Below the pieces are notes generated by a model, which did no database searches, was not told the origin of the DNA, and worked only from the letters and a program-made list of their open reading frames with translations. Below, piece after piece: positions 15,322 through 22,933 of a stretch of DNA of 64,000 bases (position 1 is its first letter; each line of letters opens with the position of its first letter). A program made the position numbers and the translations under genes. This DNA comes from Streptomyces sp. NBC_00224 (lineage in GTDB: Bacteria > Actinomycetota > Actinomycetes > Streptomycetales > Streptomycetaceae). Location of the stretch: the NCBI RefSeq assembly GCF_041435195.1, contig NZ_CP108106.1, forward strand, positions 8,135,001-8,199,000, written 5' to 3'.

Positions 15322-17664
15322 ATGACGAAGCACCGTCCGCCGAACCCGGCCGCCCTCGACGCCCACTGGCGCGCCGCGAACTACCTGTCCGCGGGGCAGA
15401 TCTATCTGCTGGACAACCCGCTGCTGACCGAGGAGCTGCGGCCCGAGCACATCAAACCGCGCCTGGTCGGCCACTGGGGCACCTCACCCGGCCTCAACCT
15501 CGTGCACACCCATCTGAACCGGGTGATCAGGGAGCGCTCGCTCGACGCGATCTGCGTGTGGGGTCCGGGGCACGGCGGCCCGGCGGTGCTGGCGAACTCC
15601 TGGCTGGACGGCTCGTATTCGCGCACCTATCCCGACGTCGGCCGGGACGCGGCGGGCATGGCGCGGCTGTTCCGGCAGTTCTCCTTCCCCGGCGGCGTGC
15701 CCAGCCATGTGGCTCCCGAGACCCCCGGCTCGATCCACGAGGGCGGCGAGCTCGGCTACTCCCTGGCGCACGCCTACGGGGCCGCGTTCGACAACCCCGG
15801 CCTGCTGGTCGCCTGTGTGATCGGCGACGGGGAGGCCGAGACCGGGCCGCTCGCCGCGTCCTGGCACTCGAACAAGTTCCTCGACCCCGTCCACGACGGC
15901 GCCGTACTGCCGATCCTGCACCTGAACGGCTACAAGATCGCCAACCCGACGGTCCTCGCCCGGCTGCCCGAGGCCGAACTCGACTCGCTGCTGCGGGGAT
16001 ACGGCCACGAGCCGCTCCACGTCACCGGCTCGGACCCGCTCAAGGTGCACGAGGCGATGGCCCGCGCCCTGGACCACGCCCTGGACCGTATCGACGAGAT
16101 CAAGCGGACCGGCGTACGGGCGTCCTGGCCGATGATCGTGCTCCGTACGCCGAAGGGCTGGACGGGCCCGGCTGTGGTCGACGGCGAACCGGTGGAGGGC
16201 ACCTGGCGCTCGCACCAGGTGCCGCTCGCCGCTGTCCGCGAAGACGCCGACCACCTGCGGCAGTTGGATGCGTGGCTGCGCTCCTACCGGCCTCGGGAGC
16301 TCTTCGACGCCGACGGCCGCCCCACCGAGCAGGTGCTGGCCTGCGTCCCGGACGGCGAGCGCCGGCTCGGCGCGAATCCGCACGCCAACGGCGGCCTGCT
16401 CACCCGCGACCTGCCGCTGCCGCCGCTGGAGCACTTCGCCGTCCCCGTCGACAAGCCGGGCGCGACCCTGCACGAGCCCACCCGGGTCCTCGGCGGTCTG
16501 CTGGCCCAGGTGATGGCCGACACCGCCGAGCGGCGCGACTTCCGCGTGGTCGGCCCCGACGAGACCGCCTCCAACCGGCTGGGCGCCCTCTTCGAGGTCA
16601 CCGGCAAGGCGTGGCAGGCGGAGATCCTGGAGACCGACGAGAACCTGGCCCGCGACGGCCGGGTGATGGAGATCCTGTCCGAACACCTCTGCCAGGGCTG
16701 GCTGGAGGGCTACAACCTCACCGGCCGCCACGGCCTGTTCTCCTGCTACGAGGCGTTCGTCCACATCGTCGACTCGATGGTCAACCAGCACATCAAGTGG
16801 CTGAAGACGTCGCGGGGCCTGTCGTGGCGCGCCCCCGTCCCCTCCCTCAACTACCTGCTCACCTCGCACGTCTGGCGCCAGGACCACAACGGCTTCTCGC
16901 ACCAGGACCCCGGCTTCGTCGACCATGTGCTGAACAAGAGCCCCGAGGTCGTACGGGTCTACCTCCCGCCGGACGCCAACACCCTGCTGTCCGTGGCGGA
17001 CCACGTCCTGCGCTCGCGCGACTACGTCAACGTGGTCGTCGCCGGCAAGCAGCCCTGCTTCGACTGGCTCTCCCTGGAGGAGGCCCGCGGCCACTGCGCG
17101 CGCGGCGCGGGCATCTGGGAGTGGGCCGGTACCGAGGGCCGCGACCGCGAGCCCGACGTCGTTCTGGCCTGCGCCGGAGACGTGCCCACCCAGGAGGTCC
17201 TGGCCGCCGCCGGGCTGCTGCGCCGCCACCTCCCGGACCTCGCCGTCCGCGTCGTCAACGTCGTCGACATGACGAAGCTGCTGCCCCACGAGGAACACCC
17301 GCACGGAATGGCCGACTTCGAGTACGACGCGCTGTTCACCCGCGACAAGCCGGTGATCTTCGCTTACCACGGCTACCCGTGGCTGATCCACCGGCTCACC
17401 TACCGCCGCGGCGGCCACGGCCAGCTCCATGTGCGCGGCTACAAGGAGTCCGGCACCACCACGACGCCCTTCGACATGGTCGTCCGCAACGACCTCGACC
17501 GGTACCGGCTCGTCATGGACGTCATCGACCGCGTCCCCGGCCTCGCCGTGCGCGCGGCCGGCGTCCGCCAGACCATGGCCGACACCCGCACCCGCCACCA
17601 CGCCTGGATCCGCGACCACGGCACCGATCTGCCCGAGGTCGCCGACTGGACCTGGACCGGCTGA
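15322..17664 (+). CDS. xfp: Phosphoketolase (xylulose-5-phosphate/fructose-6-phosphate)
   Basis: 780 residues, full length for the family. A TPP-dependent cytoplasmic enzyme that cleaves xylulose 5-phosphate or fructose 6-phosphate with phosphate to acetyl phosphate plus glyceraldehyde 3-phosphate or erythrose 4-phosphate. Signature stretches include [10 protein letters not shown] at about 50-59, GPGHGGPA, the [16 protein letters not shown] region and the TPP/Mg motif [11 protein letters not shown]. It gives ATP (through acetate kinase) without respiration, which fits the neighbouring hypoxia-type genes and the boxes upstream. Universal stress protein follows 19 bp later, probably co-transcribed. 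Confidence 0.96.
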   Translation: MTKHRPPNPAALDAHWRAANYLSAGQIYLLDNPLLTEELRPEHIKPRLVGHWGTSPGLNLVHTHLNRVIRERSLDAICVWGPGHGGPAVLANSWLDGSYSRTYPDVGRDAAGMARLFRQFSFPGGVPSHVAPETPGSIHEGGELGYSLAHAYGAAFDNPGLLVACVIGDGEAETGPLAASWHSNKFLDPVHDGAVLPILHLNGYKIANPTVLARLPEAELDSLLRGYGHEPLHVTGSDPLKVHEAMARALDHALDRIDEIKRTGVRASWPMIVLRTPKGWTGPAVVDGEPVEGTWRSHQVPLAAVREDADHLRQLDAWLRSYRPRELFDADGRPTEQVLACVPDGERRLGANPHANGGLLTRDLPLPPLEHFAVPVDKPGATLHEPTRVLGGLLAQVMADTAERRDFRVVGPDETASNRLGALFEVTGKAWQAEILETDENLARDGRVMEILSEHLCQGWLEGYNLTGRHGLFSCYEAFVHIVDSMVNQHIKWLKTSRGLSWRAPVPSLNYLLTSHVWRQDHNGFSHQDPGFVDHVLNKSPEVVRVYLPPDANTLLSVADHVLRSRDYVNVVVAGKQPCFDWLSLEEARGHCARGAGIWEWAGTEGRDREPDVVLACAGDVPTQEVLAAAGLLRRHLPDLAVRVVNVVDMTKLLPHEEHPHGMADFEYDALFTRDKPVIFAYHGYPWLIHRLTYRRGGHGQLHVRGYKESGTTTTPFDMVVRNDLDRYRLVMDVIDRVPGLAVRAAGVRQTMADTRTRHHAWIRDHGTDLPEVADWTWTG

Positions 17665-17683
17665 CCCCCACTGGAGGTGGATC

Positions 17684-18535
17684 ATGCATCGCCACATCAC
17701 GGCCGGTATCGACGGCTCGCGCGAGAGCCTCGACGCCGCCGACTGGGCCGCCCGCGAAGCCGTACTGCGCGGCCTTCCCCTGCACCTGCTCCACGTGGAC
17801 GAGGAACCCGCGGACCGGACCTTCCTCCCCGAACCGGACGTGCCCGCCGAGCGCGGGCACACGGCCCTGGACCGGGCCGCCGTCCAACTCGCCTACTGCC
17901 ACCCCGCCTTGGAGATCCGGCCCGCCCACGCCCTCGGCCGGCCCGCCGACACCCTGGTGGAGGCGGCCGAGACCTCCGAGGCCCTGGTCCTGGGCTCGCG
18001 TGGCTTGACCGGACTGGCCGCGTTCATGGTCGGCTCGGTCGCCCTCGACGCCACCGCGCGGGCCGCGTGCCCGGTCGTTCTGGTGCGCGCGGGGGAGCGG
18101 CCCGAGGACGAGCGGCAGGGGTTGGCGGGCAACGGCCCGTACCGGCCCGTGGTCCTCGGACTCGACCTGGGCCGCCCGTGCGACGAACTGCTCGCGTACG
18201 CCTTCGACGCGGCGGCGAGCCGGCACGCGGCGCTGCACGTCCTGCACGCCTGGAGCGTGCCGCTGGTGCCGTCGGCGGACGCGGACGACCCGGCGGAGGA
18301 GAAGGCCCGCGCACTGTCCGGGATGCTGTCCGCGTGGCGGCACAAGTTCCCCGACATCGACGTACTGGAGCACGCGCTCCACGGCCGGGCGGGCCACCAC
18401 CTGCTGCTGGCCTCCACCCGGGCCGGCCTGCTGGTCATCGGCCGCCGCACCGGCATGGGCGACCACCTGGGCCCGGTCGCCCACTCGGTGATCCACCACG
18501 TGCTGTGCCCGGTGGCCGTGGTGCCGCACTGCTGA
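17684..18535 (+). CDS. Tandem universal stress protein
   Basis: 283 residues with two UspA domains (about 1-145 and 155-283). Both keep the family fold, with ATP-type glycine motifs GSRGLTGLAAFMVGSV and GRRTGMGDHLGPVAHSV, each followed by the CPVVLV or CPVAVV strand. Tandem Usp proteins are a hallmark of the DevR/OsdR dormancy regulon. GGAGG lies 9 nt before the ATG. It sits 19 bp behind phosphoketolase and shares its promoter region; a hairpin terminator follows. Confidence 0.93.
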   Translation: MHRHITAGIDGSRESLDAADWAAREAVLRGLPLHLLHVDEEPADRTFLPEPDVPAERGHTALDRAAVQLAYCHPALEIRPAHALGRPADTLVEAAETSEALVLGSRGLTGLAAFMVGSVALDATARAACPVVLVRAGERPEDERQGLAGNGPYRPVVLGLDLGRPCDELLAYAFDAAASRHAALHVLHAWSVPLVPSADADDPAEEKARALSGMLSAWRHKFPDIDVLEHALHGRAGHHLLLASTRAGLLVIGRRTGMGDHLGPVAHSVIHHVLCPVAVVPHC

Positions 18536-18551
18536 CCGGAGGAGAGAGGCC

Positions 18552-18578
18552 CGGGCGGACAGACACGGTGTCCGCCCG
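18552..18578. terminator. Bidirectional hairpin terminator
   Basis: CGGGCGGACA / TGTCCGCCCG, 10-bp perfect arms with a 7-nt loop, between the convergent Usp and DyP genes. Confidence 0.7.
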
Positions 18579-18600
18579 CGATCGAAGCCGCCGCCGGTGC

Positions 18601-19692
18601 CTACAGGACGGTGCTGCCAAGCGGCCGGTCCGGGCCCCCGCCCGGCGGGACGAAGAACAGGGCGGAGCCGAAGTGTTCGACGAACGGGCCGAGTGCGTCG
18701 TGGCCCGCGAGGCGGCGTTGTACGCGGGTGAACAGGTTGGGGTCGTTCATGTACGCGAGGAAGAGCAGACCCTGGTCGTCGGGGGCGTTGTCGTAGGAGT
18801 ATCCGCGGCGCAGCATCCGGGCCCCGCCGTCGAATCGGGGGTGGGCGAGGCGGACGTGGGCGTCGGCCGGGAGCAGGTAGCTGCCCTGTGACGTCTTGGC
18901 GAAGAGATCGGCTTCGGTGTGTTCGGGGCCGCCCTGGAGGGGGCCGCCGTGCGGTTTGCGGCGGCCCATGACGCGTTCTTGGCGTTCTACGGGCAGATTG
19001 CCGAACTCGGCCGTCGCCAGCCGGATGCGGCGCACCACCAGGTAGGTGGCGTTGTGGTGGGGCCCGGGGCCGAGCCACACCCATCGTTCGGCCTCCTTGG
19101 CGCTCGGGTTGGCGGTGCCGTCCTTGAAGCCGAACAGGTTGCGGGGGGTCTCTCCTGGCGTCGTCGCGGGCAGGAAGCCCGCCTGGTGCCAGCGCGGGCG
19201 CAACACGCCCGGCACGGCCCGCTCCAGCCGCCGCGCGAGATCGGTGCAGACGGCCGGGGTGCCGGCGCAGATCTGCAGGAACACCTGGCCGCCCCCGGCT
19301 TCGGGGCGCAGCCGGTCACCGGCGAAGGCGGGGAGGTCGCGGAGCGCCTCCGGTGTCCGTGAGCCGAGGCGGGTGAAGAAGGCGGGGCCGAAACCGACCG
19401 TGACGGTCGGGCCGTCGCGCGCGGTGGACGGGCGGGCGGTGAGCAGGGGCGTCCACGCGGCGAACATACGCCGGACGGCGTCCCGGCCCGACGGACCGTG
19501 GGTGCCGGGGCTCAAGTCGTAGGAAAGCAGGAGCACACGGGGAGGCTGCGGGTCCGTCACGCCCGGCTGGCGGCCGGGCTGGGAGGACGGGGCGGGGGCG
19601 GGGGTGCGGGATCCCTGGCAGCCGGTCACGGCGGCGGCCGTGCCGAGGGCGGCCAGCCCGCCGAGCAGGCCGCGCCGGGCGGGCCCGTTCAT
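18601..19692 (-). CDS. Exported DyP-type heme peroxidase (EfeB-like)
   Basis: About 363 residues. The twin-arginine-type N-terminus ARRGLLGGLAALGTAAAVTGC also ends in a possible lipobox, so it may be Tat-exported and lipid-anchored. The DyP distal-site motif GFKDGTANP is present, and the C-terminal region (LFFVPPGG) fits the family. DyP enzymes use peroxide to oxidise dyes, lignin-like phenols or porphyrins. EfeU and EfeO are not adjacent, so an iron-transport role is not supported here. ATG 19692 places RR at residues 6-7; ATG 19764 is in frame and would add 24 polar residues. It is divergent from the beta-helix lipoprotein. Confidence 0.88.
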   Translation of the reverse strand: MNGPARRGLLGGLAALGTAAAVTGCQGSRTPAPAPSSQPGRQPGVTDPQPPRVLLLSYDLSPGTHGPSGRDAVRRMFAAWTPLLTARPSTARDGPTVTVGFGPAFFTRLGSRTPEALRDLPAFAGDRLRPEAGGGQVFLQICAGTPAVCTDLARRLERAVPGVLRPRWHQAGFLPATTPGETPRNLFGFKDGTANPSAKEAERWVWLGPGPHHNATYLVVRRIRLATAEFGNLPVERQERVMGRRKPHGGPLQGGPEHTEADLFAKTSQGSYLLPADAHVRLAHPRFDGGARMLRRGYSYDNAPDDQGLLFLAYMNDPNLFTRVQRRLAGHDALGPFVEHFGSALFFVPPGGGPDRPLGSTVL

Positions 19693-19839
19693 GTCGGGGC
19701 CCCCGGCGGGACCGCCGTCCGACGAGCTTCGTGCGGAAGAGGCACGCTGTTCATCCCCCTTCATGCCCCTCGCGGGGCAAGTAGTCGTATAAGGGGCGTA
19801 GTTCGCATTCGCGGCGCTTCGCACGATACACCTGGCGCC

Positions 19840-21159
19840 GTGCTCGCTCTCGTTTCTCGCCTTCTGCCGCGGCGTCGGCTCGGCCTGCCCGTCGCCGCGC
19901 TGCTCCTGCTCGTTCCGGCGTGTTCCGGCCCGGTGGACGACTCCGCCCCGCCCGGTCGCGGCCCGGCCGCCACCCTGCGCGTGCCGCGGGACTTCGGGTC
20001 CATCCAACAGGCGGTGGACCACGCGCGCCCCGGCGATCTGGTGCTGGTCGCGCCCGGCGTCTACCGGGAGAGCGTCACGGTCGCCGTGCCCCGCGTCGTC
20101 CTGCGCGGCGCGGATCGCAACGGCACGGTCATCGACGGCGAGTTCCGCCGCGCCAACGGCGTCACCGTGACCGGGGCGGGGTCGGCCGTGGAGAATCTGA
20201 CGGTCCGCAACCACCTCGCCAACGGCGTGCTGTTCACCGGCGTGACCGACGCGTCCCGGCACACCGGCGGCGCCGGGGGAGCGGGGTACGAACGGCTCGA
20301 CACCAAGGCGTACCCCCCGCTCAAGGGCTTCCGGGCGTCCTACGTCACGGCTCACAACAACGCGCTGTACGGCATCTACGCGTTCGACGCCCGCGAGGGG
20401 ATCATCGAGGACTCGTACGCCTCCGGCCAAGCCGACTCCGGGATCTATGTGGGCCAGTGCCGTCCGTGTCTCACCACCGTGCGGCGCAACACCGTCGAGC
20501 ACAACGCCGTGGGCATCGAAGTCACCAACGCCTCCGAGGAGTTGTACGTCCTCGGCAACACGGCCCGCCACAACCGCGTCGGGGCGACCGTGAACTCCAA
20601 CGACCTGGAGGCCCTGGCCCCCCAGCACCGCGCGATGTTCACCGGCAACGCCTTCACCGACAACAACGACGACGGCAGCCCCGAGCAGGCCGACGGCGGC
20701 TACGGCATCGGGATCGGCCTGGGCGGAGGCACGGACAACACCGTCGAGCGCAACCTGATCAGCGGCAACCGCCGGGCCGGGGTGCTGCTGACCGATGTCG
20801 CCGGGTATCCGGCGGCCCGTAACGCGGTCCGGGACAACCGGGTCACCGGCAACGGGACCGACCTGGTGCTCGCCACCTCCGCCGTCGCGGGCAACTGCTT
20901 CGACGCCAACACGCCCGACCGGGTGTCCCCGGCGGACCTCACCGACGCGGCGCGCTGCGGGCGGCCGGCGGGGCGGTGGCGGGTGCCCGGGTCGGTGCCC
21001 GTCGTCGCCGCACCGGCGGGACTGTCCTTCCGGCTGGTGCCCGCTCCGCCGCCGCAGCCGTCCATGCCCCGGGCGTCCTCCACGCCCGCGCGGGCGGCCG
21101 TGGGTCTGCCCGGGCGCCCGGAGGCGCAGAGCTATCCGCTGCCGTCCGGGTCCGCGTAG
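19840..21159 (+). CDS. Right-handed parallel beta-helix lipoprotein
   Basis: 439 residues. A signal sequence with lipobox (LPVAALLLLVPACSG) suggests a lipid-anchored extracellular protein. The body has PbH1-type repeats: an N-terminal cap (DFGSIQQAVDHARPGDLVLVAPGVY) followed by rungs with Asn ladders (VRNHLANGV, AHNNALYGIYAF, VRRNTVEHNAVGIEV, TDNNDDGS, VERNLISGNRRAGV). Similar folds occur in pectate lyases, alginate epimerases and nitrous-oxide accessory NosD proteins; no catalytic set could be assigned. The last 60 residues are Pro/Ala-rich. It converges with the next lipoprotein gene with 7 bp between them. Confidence 0.8.
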   Translation: MLALVSRLLPRRRLGLPVAALLLLVPACSGPVDDSAPPGRGPAATLRVPRDFGSIQQAVDHARPGDLVLVAPGVYRESVTVAVPRVVLRGADRNGTVIDGEFRRANGVTVTGAGSAVENLTVRNHLANGVLFTGVTDASRHTGGAGGAGYERLDTKAYPPLKGFRASYVTAHNNALYGIYAFDAREGIIEDSYASGQADSGIYVGQCRPCLTTVRRNTVEHNAVGIEVTNASEELYVLGNTARHNRVGATVNSNDLEALAPQHRAMFTGNAFTDNNDDGSPEQADGGYGIGIGLGGGTDNTVERNLISGNRRAGVLLTDVAGYPAARNAVRDNRVTGNGTDLVLATSAVAGNCFDANTPDRVSPADLTDAARCGRPAGRWRVPGSVPVVAAPAGLSFRLVPAPPPQPSMPRASSTPARAAVGLPGRPEAQSYPLPSGSA

Positions 21160-21166
21160 CCGCGCG

Positions 21167-21910
21167 TCACGCCCGTGTCGAGGCCGCCGGGGAGGGCCAC
21201 GGGCCCGGCGGCAGCGGTGAGCGGCGCCCGGTGAAGTCGACCGTCACGGGGTCGCCCCCGCTGGTGAGCACCGCCTCGACCCGGCCGAGCACGCCCGTCT
21301 CGTCGATCCAGTACGTCACCGGCGAGGTGGGCGGGCCCGACGGCTTCGCGCCGCCGGCAGTACGGGTGGTGGGGCGGGGCCCGGCGAACAGCGTGTAGGT
21401 GTGGCCCCGCAGCCGCTTCTCGCCCAGCCACTGGGGGCCCGACTGCGCCAGGAGCTGGGCGTTCTCGGGGCGGTCGCTGCCGAGGGCCAGTACCAGGCGC
21501 AGCGCGCGGTCCACCGGGTCGCGGGTGTAGGAGCGCCTGGACCAGCGGGATGCGGCGCCCGGCCGTTCCAGGTGGCCCCCGCCGGGCGCCACCGATACGC
21601 CGGCCGCGTCCCAGGCGACCCGGCCGTCCCGGCCGAGGGCGCGGTAGCTGCCGAGAGCACGGTGGGCGGCGTAGTCGACCACGGCCTCGACACCGACGTC
21701 GGTGTCCGCCGCGGGCACCCGCAGCCGGACCGAGGCCGGGCCGCTCTCGTACACCGACAGGCGGGCCAGAGCCAGCCGCTGGGCCTCCTCCAGGGTGACC
21801 GGCCGACGCCGGTCCGGTGCACCGCAGGCCGTCGTCCCCATGAGCAGCGCCGCCGTGAGCAGCGCGGCGCAGCCGCCGTGGCGCAGCGCCCGGCGTGCCG
21901 TATGTCCCAT
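21167..21910 (-). CDS. Lipoprotein of unknown function
   Basis: 247 residues. The N-terminal lipobox region GCAALLTAALLMGTTACGA predicts a lipid-modified Cys at about 29. The mature part has alternating strands (ASVRLRVPAADTDVGVEAVVDY, GRVAWDAAGVSV, YWIDETGVLGRVEAVL, DPVTVDFTGRR), reminiscent of LolA/LppX-like barrels that carry hydrophobic ligands, but I do not recognise a family with certainty. ATG 21910 starts directly at the signal peptide. It converges with the beta-helix gene, and the L,D-transpeptidase gene starts divergently 195 bp away. Confidence 0.7.
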   Translation of the reverse strand: MGHTARRALRHGGCAALLTAALLMGTTACGAPDRRRPVTLEEAQRLALARLSVYESGPASVRLRVPAADTDVGVEAVVDYAAHRALGSYRALGRDGRVAWDAAGVSVAPGGGHLERPGAASRWSRRSYTRDPVDRALRLVLALGSDRPENAQLLAQSGPQWLGEKRLRGHTYTLFAGPRPTTRTAGGAKPSGPPTSPVTYWIDETGVLGRVEAVLTSGGDPVTVDFTGRRSPLPPGPWPSPAASTRA

Positions 21911-22105
21911 CACCGGGTCAGCACACCACCGGCCGGGCGCGGCGGACGGCCGTGACACGGTCGGGTGGGCCGTTCAGGCGCAGCAGTCGTTGCGGCGGTG
22001 ACACCCGGATGGCCCCTTCGCCACGGTGGGCCCCGGCCCGACGTGCTCGAATGGCGGCCAGGGCGCCGGTGCCCGATGCCGTCGCCGCAGCCAGCAGGAG
22101 CCGCC

Positions 22106-22798
22106 GTGACGCCGCTCATACGCCGCCCGCGTTCGCCGATACTCGTGGGCGCCCTCGCCGCCCTTCTGGTCGCGGTGGCCGCCCCGACCCCCGCCGCCGC
22201 GCCCGCACCCGCGTGCACCGTGGACACCGGCCCGTACCAGTGGCAGCTGGAGCAGTATCTGCGCCTGCCCGCCGACGGACGTCAGTCCAGCGCCGACTGC
22301 GTGGCGATCCGCGCCTTCCAGGAACTCCACGGCATCCTCCCCGCCGACGGCTCCGCGAGCCTGGCCACCTATCGCACCACCCTGGTGATCGAGGAACGCC
22401 GCGCCCCCAACAAGAACGGGACCTGTCCGCACCGGGAGGAGCGGCTCGTCTGCGTCGACCTCGCGCGCCAGCTCCTGTGGGTGCAGCGCGACGGCCAGGT
22501 CGTCTACCCGGCGGTCGCGGTCCGCACCGGGCGCTGGGGCCAGCAGACCCGCAACGGCTGGCACGAGATCACCGAGCGCCGCATCGACGACCACTCCGAG
22601 CTGTACGACAACGCGCCCATGCCGTACTCCCAGTACTTCTCCGGCGGCCAGGCCTTCCACGGCGTCTACGGCGACCTGTTCAACGGCGGCGGCTCGGCCG
22701 GCTGCATCAACCTCCGCCTCCAGGACGCCCAGCTCCTGTGGAACACCACCGACCTCGGCGACCCCGTCTTCATCTGGGGCCGCAAACCCGCGACGTGA
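22106..22798 (+). CDS. Secreted L,D-transpeptidase (YkuD domain)
   Basis: 230 residues. A signal peptide (about 1-32, ending in an Ala/Pro-rich stretch) is followed by a peptidoglycan-binding-like helical region (QWQLEQYLRLPADGRQSSADCVAIRAFQELHGI) and a YkuD catalytic domain with the HG...GGGSAGCINL signature that carries the nucleophilic Cys. The family makes 3-3 peptidoglycan crosslinks or links proteins to the wall. The usual SHGC(V/I)R reads SAGCINL here, so the Ser-His and Arg positions differ; activity is likely but that variation is notable. AGCAGGAG precedes the GTG. Confidence 0.87.
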   Translation: MTPLIRRPRSPILVGALAALLVAVAAPTPAAAPAPACTVDTGPYQWQLEQYLRLPADGRQSSADCVAIRAFQELHGILPADGSASLATYRTTLVIEERRAPNKNGTCPHREERLVCVDLARQLLWVQRDGQVVYPAVAVRTGRWGQQTRNGWHEITERRIDDHSELYDNAPMPYSQYFSGGQAFHGVYGDLFNGGGSAGCINLRLQDAQLLWNTTDLGDPVFIWGRKPAT

Positions 22799-22933
22799 AG
22801 GACCGCCCGGGTGAATCCGCCGTGGCGCACGGGTGAGTCCTCGGCATGATCACTTCTGTCGATCACGAGGGACCGGCGGTGTGATGTTCATTCAATTCGT
22901 CGTATCAGGTGACGGCGGAAATGAGACATCACC

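Noticed and set aside
15484..17862. Long minus-strand frame opposite phosphoketolase
   Set aside because: Val/Gly/Arg/Asp-rich antisense shadow with no start signals; the plus-strand phosphoketolase is full length and motif-complete.
18601..21159. EfeUOB iron-uptake operon
   Set aside because: The DyP peroxidase looks like EfeB, but no permease or EfeO-type lipoprotein adjoins; the divergent lipoprotein is a beta-helix protein.
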